Positions 61,618 through 64,000 of a stretch of 64,000 nucleotides of DNA are shown in pieces. The notes below the pieces were generated by a model. That model saw only the letters and a program-made list of their open reading frames with translations. It ran no database searches and was not told the origin of the DNA. Within the stretch, counting starts at the first letter, position 1; every line of letters begins with the position of its first letter. Both the position numbers and the translations under genes were made by a program. Origin of the DNA: Bacillota bacterium (GTDB taxonomy: Bacteria; Bacillota; Sulfobacillia; RBS10-35; JAJYVN01); NCBI GenBank assembly GCA_021803205.1, contig JAJZMB010000148.1:1-64000 (forward strand). Direction: 5' to 3'.

Positions 61618-61860
61618 ATGATTGTAGCCGCTGGGATCGGCTTCGTACTCGGTGCCGGAGCGATGGCCACGCTGTTCGCGGCGCTGGACCATCACCGGCA
61701 GCGCGTCCGCTGCGCCACGTTAGGGTTCTCTGCGCGGGCCCTGGCTGACGCGTTGCACGCTCTCGTTGAGGACGGCGAATTGCCGTACCACGTTATGCAG
61801 AAGGTTGACGGCCTCTCCGAACTGGCCGCTGCGGTCGCCAGGGCCGTCACAGAGGCTTAG
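61618..61860 (+). CDS. Small membrane protein, 80 aa
   Basis: ATG 61618 with AGGAGGGG upstream. One N-terminal helix (IVAAGIGFVLGAGAMATLFA) followed by a cytosolic amphipathic part (LADALHALVEDGELPYHVMQ, LSELAAAVARAVTEA). No family. Confidence 0.6.
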   Translation: MIVAAGIGFVLGAGAMATLFAALDHHRQRVRCATLGFSARALADALHALVEDGELPYHVMQKVDGLSELAAAVARAVTEA

Positions 61861-61888
61861 GCACCCGCTCCACCGGGAGTGGAGTAAC

Positions 61889-61918
61889 CACGCCCCTCGG
61901 CAAGAACCGAGGGGCGTG
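61889..61918 (+). terminator. Terminator after the 80-aa gene
   Basis: CACGCCCCTCGG (61889-61900) / CCGAGGGGCGTG (61907-61918), 12-bp perfect stem with a 6-nt loop; no T-run. Confidence 0.6.
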
Positions 61919-62114
61919 CACCACATTGCGGCGGCGGCTGAGGTTGGCATGGGATTGGGGAACTGGGCCGTGCAGAGCCACACGGTCCCCTGGCCTTCGT
62001 CGTACCCGACTCCGGCCGCCTCACGGTCACTGTGACGCCACATCCACAGCGCCACCGGGTCTGACCCGATTGCGGACCATACCCGCCACGCACGCCGGCC
62101 AGGGAGGGTCAACC
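61919..62114. other. Upstream region of the EAL gene
   Basis: About 200 bp without an ORF. It must hold the promoter of the EAL-virB2-virB6 unit if the hairpin before it is a terminator. Confidence 0.35.
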
Positions 62115-62852
62115 TTGCGCATTTGCCACCACTACCAGGCCATCGTTGACCTCGTCTCGGGGGATGTCCTCGCATACGAGGCCCTGGCCCGCTTCACGGA
62201 CGGCGACGTAGAGGAGCGCCTCGCGGAAATCGCGGCCTCGGGGCCGGCCGCGCTTCGCGCCTTCGACGCCCTCTCGGTGTACGCGGCGGCCCAGGGAGCC
62301 CTTCCGTGGCTGCCGTCCGGGGCCAGGCTCTTTTTGAACGTTACCGGGGCCACTGTTGATGCGCTCGCCTCCGGTGCCGGGTGGCCTCGGAGTCCGGCGG
62401 GCCTGCGTGTGCTGTGGGAACTGCCGGAGGACCGTCCAGGTGTGACCGCGTGCCTCCGGCCCGAGGCCCTGGCCCGTCTCGTCCAGTCGGGCCCAGAGAT
62501 CGCGCTCGACGATCTCGGTGAGGGTGTAGCCGACCTCCGGCGCATCGCCGAACTCGGGCACGCCGCCTGGTGGAAGCTCGGCCGCGGGCTGGTCCATGGG
62601 ATCGCCCGGACTCCTCAGCGCCGCAGCCTGCTGGCATCCATGGGGCGGTTGGCTCCCCGCCTGATCGCCGAGGGGGTCGAAGACCCCGCGGACATCGCGG
62701 TCCTGCGGGAAGTCGGGGTGCGCTACGGCCACGGCTTTGCCCTCGGGCGCCCAGCGGCGGCGCCGGAGGGGGCGGCGGTCGCCGCCGCCTTGAAGGGGGG
62801 TGGGGCCGACGCGCGGTGCGTCCCTGCCCAAGCGCTGAAGGGAGGTGTGTAG
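62115..62852 (+). CDS. EAL-domain protein (c-di-GMP phosphodiesterase family)
   Basis: 245 residues, a stand-alone EAL domain. Motif blocks: YEALARF (the EAL signature), LFLNVTG (Asn), the VLWELPED region (Glu), ALDDLGEGVADLRRI (paired Asp), WWKLGRGLVHGI (Lys) and LIAEGVEDPADIAVLREVGV then RYGHGFALGRP. Most metal-binding residues look present, so hydrolysis of c-di-GMP to pGpG is plausible, though a c-di-GMP-binding role cannot be excluded. TTG 62115 has AGGGAGGG upstream. It ends two bases before the VirB2-like gene. Confidence 0.82.
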   Translation: MRICHHYQAIVDLVSGDVLAYEALARFTDGDVEERLAEIAASGPAALRAFDALSVYAAAQGALPWLPSGARLFLNVTGATVDALASGAGWPRSPAGLRVLWELPEDRPGVTACLRPEALARLVQSGPEIALDDLGEGVADLRRIAELGHAAWWKLGRGLVHGIARTPQRRSLLASMGRLAPRLIAEGVEDPADIAVLREVGVRYGHGFALGRPAAAPEGAAVAAALKGGGADARCVPAQALKGGV

Positions 62853-62854
62853 CG

Positions 62855-63193
62855 ATGTGGCGCAAGATCATGCGTCGCGGTGTGGCCCTAGCCGCGAGCG
62901 TGGTCTCCTTGGCCGTGTTGGCGGCTCCCGCCCTGGCTGACAGCGCGGCGCCCGTTGGGCCGTCCAGCGTGAGTGGGGCCCTGAACGGAATCCAGAGCCT
63001 GCTCTTTCATTGGGCCCTGCCGGCCGCTGGCGTCGGGCTTGCGGGGGGTGGCCTGTGGCACACCCTGGCCCACGAGCAGCAGGGCCAGCAGGGGGCCAAG
63101 ACGCTGATGAAAGGGAGCGTCGTCGGGCTTGGTGTCGCCATCCTGGCGACCGCCATTCTCTCTGCGTTCACCAACAGCCTCACAGGCGGCTAG
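62855..63193 (+). CDS. VirB2/TrbC-like conjugative pilin
   Basis: 112 residues. Long signal peptide (VALAASVVSLAVLAAPALAD), then two hydrophobic helices (HWALPAAGVGLAGGGLW; VVGLGVAILATAILSAFTNS) joined by a polar loop, the fold expected of T4SS VirB2/TrbC pilins. ATG 62855 follows GGGAGG. Directly upstream of the VirB6-like gene, as in many Gram-positive conjugation modules. Confidence 0.72.
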   Translation: MWRKIMRRGVALAASVVSLAVLAAPALADSAAPVGPSSVSGALNGIQSLLFHWALPAAGVGLAGGGLWHTLAHEQQGQQGAKTLMKGSVVGLGVAILATAILSAFTNSLTGG

Positions 63194-63203
63194 ACCCTGT
63201 GGG

Positions 63204-63250
63204 CCTCGCGGGGGCGGCGCCTTTGGGCCGCCCCCGCCCGTCCCGCGAGG
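63204..63250 (+). promoter_or_regulatory. Hairpin masking the ribosome site of the VirB6-like gene
   Basis: Inner stem CGGGGGCGGC (63209-63218) / GCCGCCCCCG (63227-63236) and outer arms CCTCGCGGG (63204-63212) / CCCGCGAGG (63242-63250) compete or nest; the outer 3' arm covers the start of the GAGGAGG ribosome site (63248-63254). Confidence 0.45.
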
Positions 63251-63263
63251 AGGCGGGTGACTC

Positions 63264-64000
63264 GTGCTCAATCTCTTGCTCGCGCCGTTCATGAAGACCA
63301 TCATCCAGGGCATCCTTGCGGTGGTCGCGGCGATCCTTCACGCCACGGTGCTGCAGCCGTACACGTTTGAATTCTCGGCCGTACCGCAGCAGATCTGGAC
63401 CCTCACAGACTACGTGGCGCTGGCGGGTGCCGGAGTGCTGTTCTCCTGGGAAGCGATCAACTACATCTGGCACCCGTGGACGGGATCGCAAAATGTGCCC
63501 TCTCGGCTCATCGGGCGGGCCGCTTTGGCGATCCTGCTCGCGCAGTCCTCGTATTGGCTGCTCGGGCTGATGCTGCAGGTGAACAACGCCCTGGTCACCG
63601 ACCTACTGAGGCAGTTTGCGAACCTCGGGCCCTTTTCAGTAATCGACGACCTGGTGCAGAGCTATGCCCTGCCCCTGTGGGAACTGCTCATTGTGCTGGC
63701 GTTTCTGGCCGGCGTGCTCGGCGTCGTCTTCACATGGGCCATGCGGGTCGCGGAACTGATCCTGATGCTCGCGCTGGCCCCTGTGGCAGCGATCCTCAGC
63801 ATGACCGAGGCGTTCGCGGGCGCCTGGCGGTGGCTGGTCCGTGAATTCGCGGCGGCGGCGTTCAGCCAGAGCATGTGGGCTCTCACGTTGGTGCTGACCT
63901 TCTGGACCTTCTCGGGAGAGGGCATCATTGCCACGAGCTCCGGGCTTATCGGGCAGCTTGGCGTCGGAGAACGTCTCATCCTCAATTGCCTGGTGGGCGG
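63264..64000 (+). CDS. VirB6/TrbL-like conjugation membrane protein (partial)
   Basis: 245 residues visible, continuing past the window. About six membrane helices (for example YVALAGAGVLFSWEAINYIW; LIGRAALAILLAQSSYWLLG; LWELLIVLAFLAGVLGVVFT; LILMLALAPVAAILSM). The ALAPVAAIL segment followed by a Trp-containing loop (AWRWLVREFAAAAFSQSMWA) is typical of VirB6/TrbL-like proteins of Gram-positive T4SS. It forms the inner-membrane channel. GTG 63264 with GAGGAGG upstream. Confidence 0.75.
   Translation, partial: MLNLLLAPFMKTIIQGILAVVAAILHATVLQPYTFEFSAVPQQIWTLTDYVALAGAGVLFSWEAINYIWHPWTGSQNVPSRLIGRAALAILLAQSSYWLLGLMLQVNNALVTDLLRQFANLGPFSVIDDLVQSYALPLWELLIVLAFLAGVLGVVFTWAMRVAELILMLALAPVAAILSMTEAFAGAWRWLVREFAAAAFSQSMWALTLVLTFWTFSGEGIIATSSGLIGQLGVGERLILNCLVG

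Larger units (their letters stand above)
31585..64000. mobile_element. Integrative (conjugative) element inserted at tRNA-Val, right end outside the window
   Basis: The sequence next to tRNA-Val runs into a tyrosine recombinase gene, then replication-initiator, toxin-antitoxin, pilus and type IV secretion-type genes, the usual composition of an ICE. The left boundary is the tRNA 3' end; attR and the remaining transfer genes would lie past 64000. Relaxase, coupling protein and VirB4 are not in view. Confidence 0.75.

Overview
High-GC (about two-thirds G+C) bacterial chromosome. The gene set points to a Gram-positive (monoderm) spore-former, most likely a deep-branching, possibly thermophilic Bacillota lineage. 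The evidence is two LysM/SleB cortex-hydrolase genes behind ydaO-type (c-di-AMP) riboswitches, ClpB/Hsp20 with CtsR-like repeats, an M29 aminopeptidase, a thioredoxin-type ArsC, a CCG-domain succinate dehydrogenase, and a Tad pilus locus with no visible secretin. The taxonomic call is inference.

Positions 1-31500 are chromosomal backbone with scattered decay: a class V aminotransferase, hsp20-clpB, two sleB paralogues flanking a methyltransferase and an atypical response regulator, a DUF188 protein, a TIM-barrel isomerase, a GNAT-methyltransferase fusion, a DUF2461 protein, a graveyard (group II intron RT fragment, IS607 recombinase remnant), a frameshifted zinc alcohol dehydrogenase, arsB-arsC, an M29 aminopeptidase, an AAA ATPase, a peptidoglycan-binding protein, a wrecked GH2 glycosidase, and sdhA-sdhB-sdhE.

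A tRNA-Val(CAC) at 31508-31584 marks the start of an integrative element that runs off the right edge (more than 32 kb in view). Its integrase lies just inside, reading toward the tRNA. Then come small ICE-type genes, a replication-initiator-like gene with iteron-like repeats inside it, a VapBC pair, secreted proteins, a Tad/Flp pilus set (CpaB, CpaE, CpaF, TadB, TadC, a T2SF-like ORF; later two Flp-like pilins, prepilin peptidase, TadE, TadG-like), a two-component system, a 1359-codon FN3 protein interrupted by one amber codon, a HEPN-domain protein, a secreted beta-propeller-like protein, an EAL protein, and the beginning of a conjugation channel (VirB2-like pilin, VirB6/TrbL-like protein).

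The most interesting overall reading is a tRNA-integrated conjugative element that carries its own Tad pilus, giant adhesin, two-component system and EAL protein, probably serving cell-cell contact for transfer. Relaxase, coupling protein and VirB4 are not in view, so conjugation is inferred.
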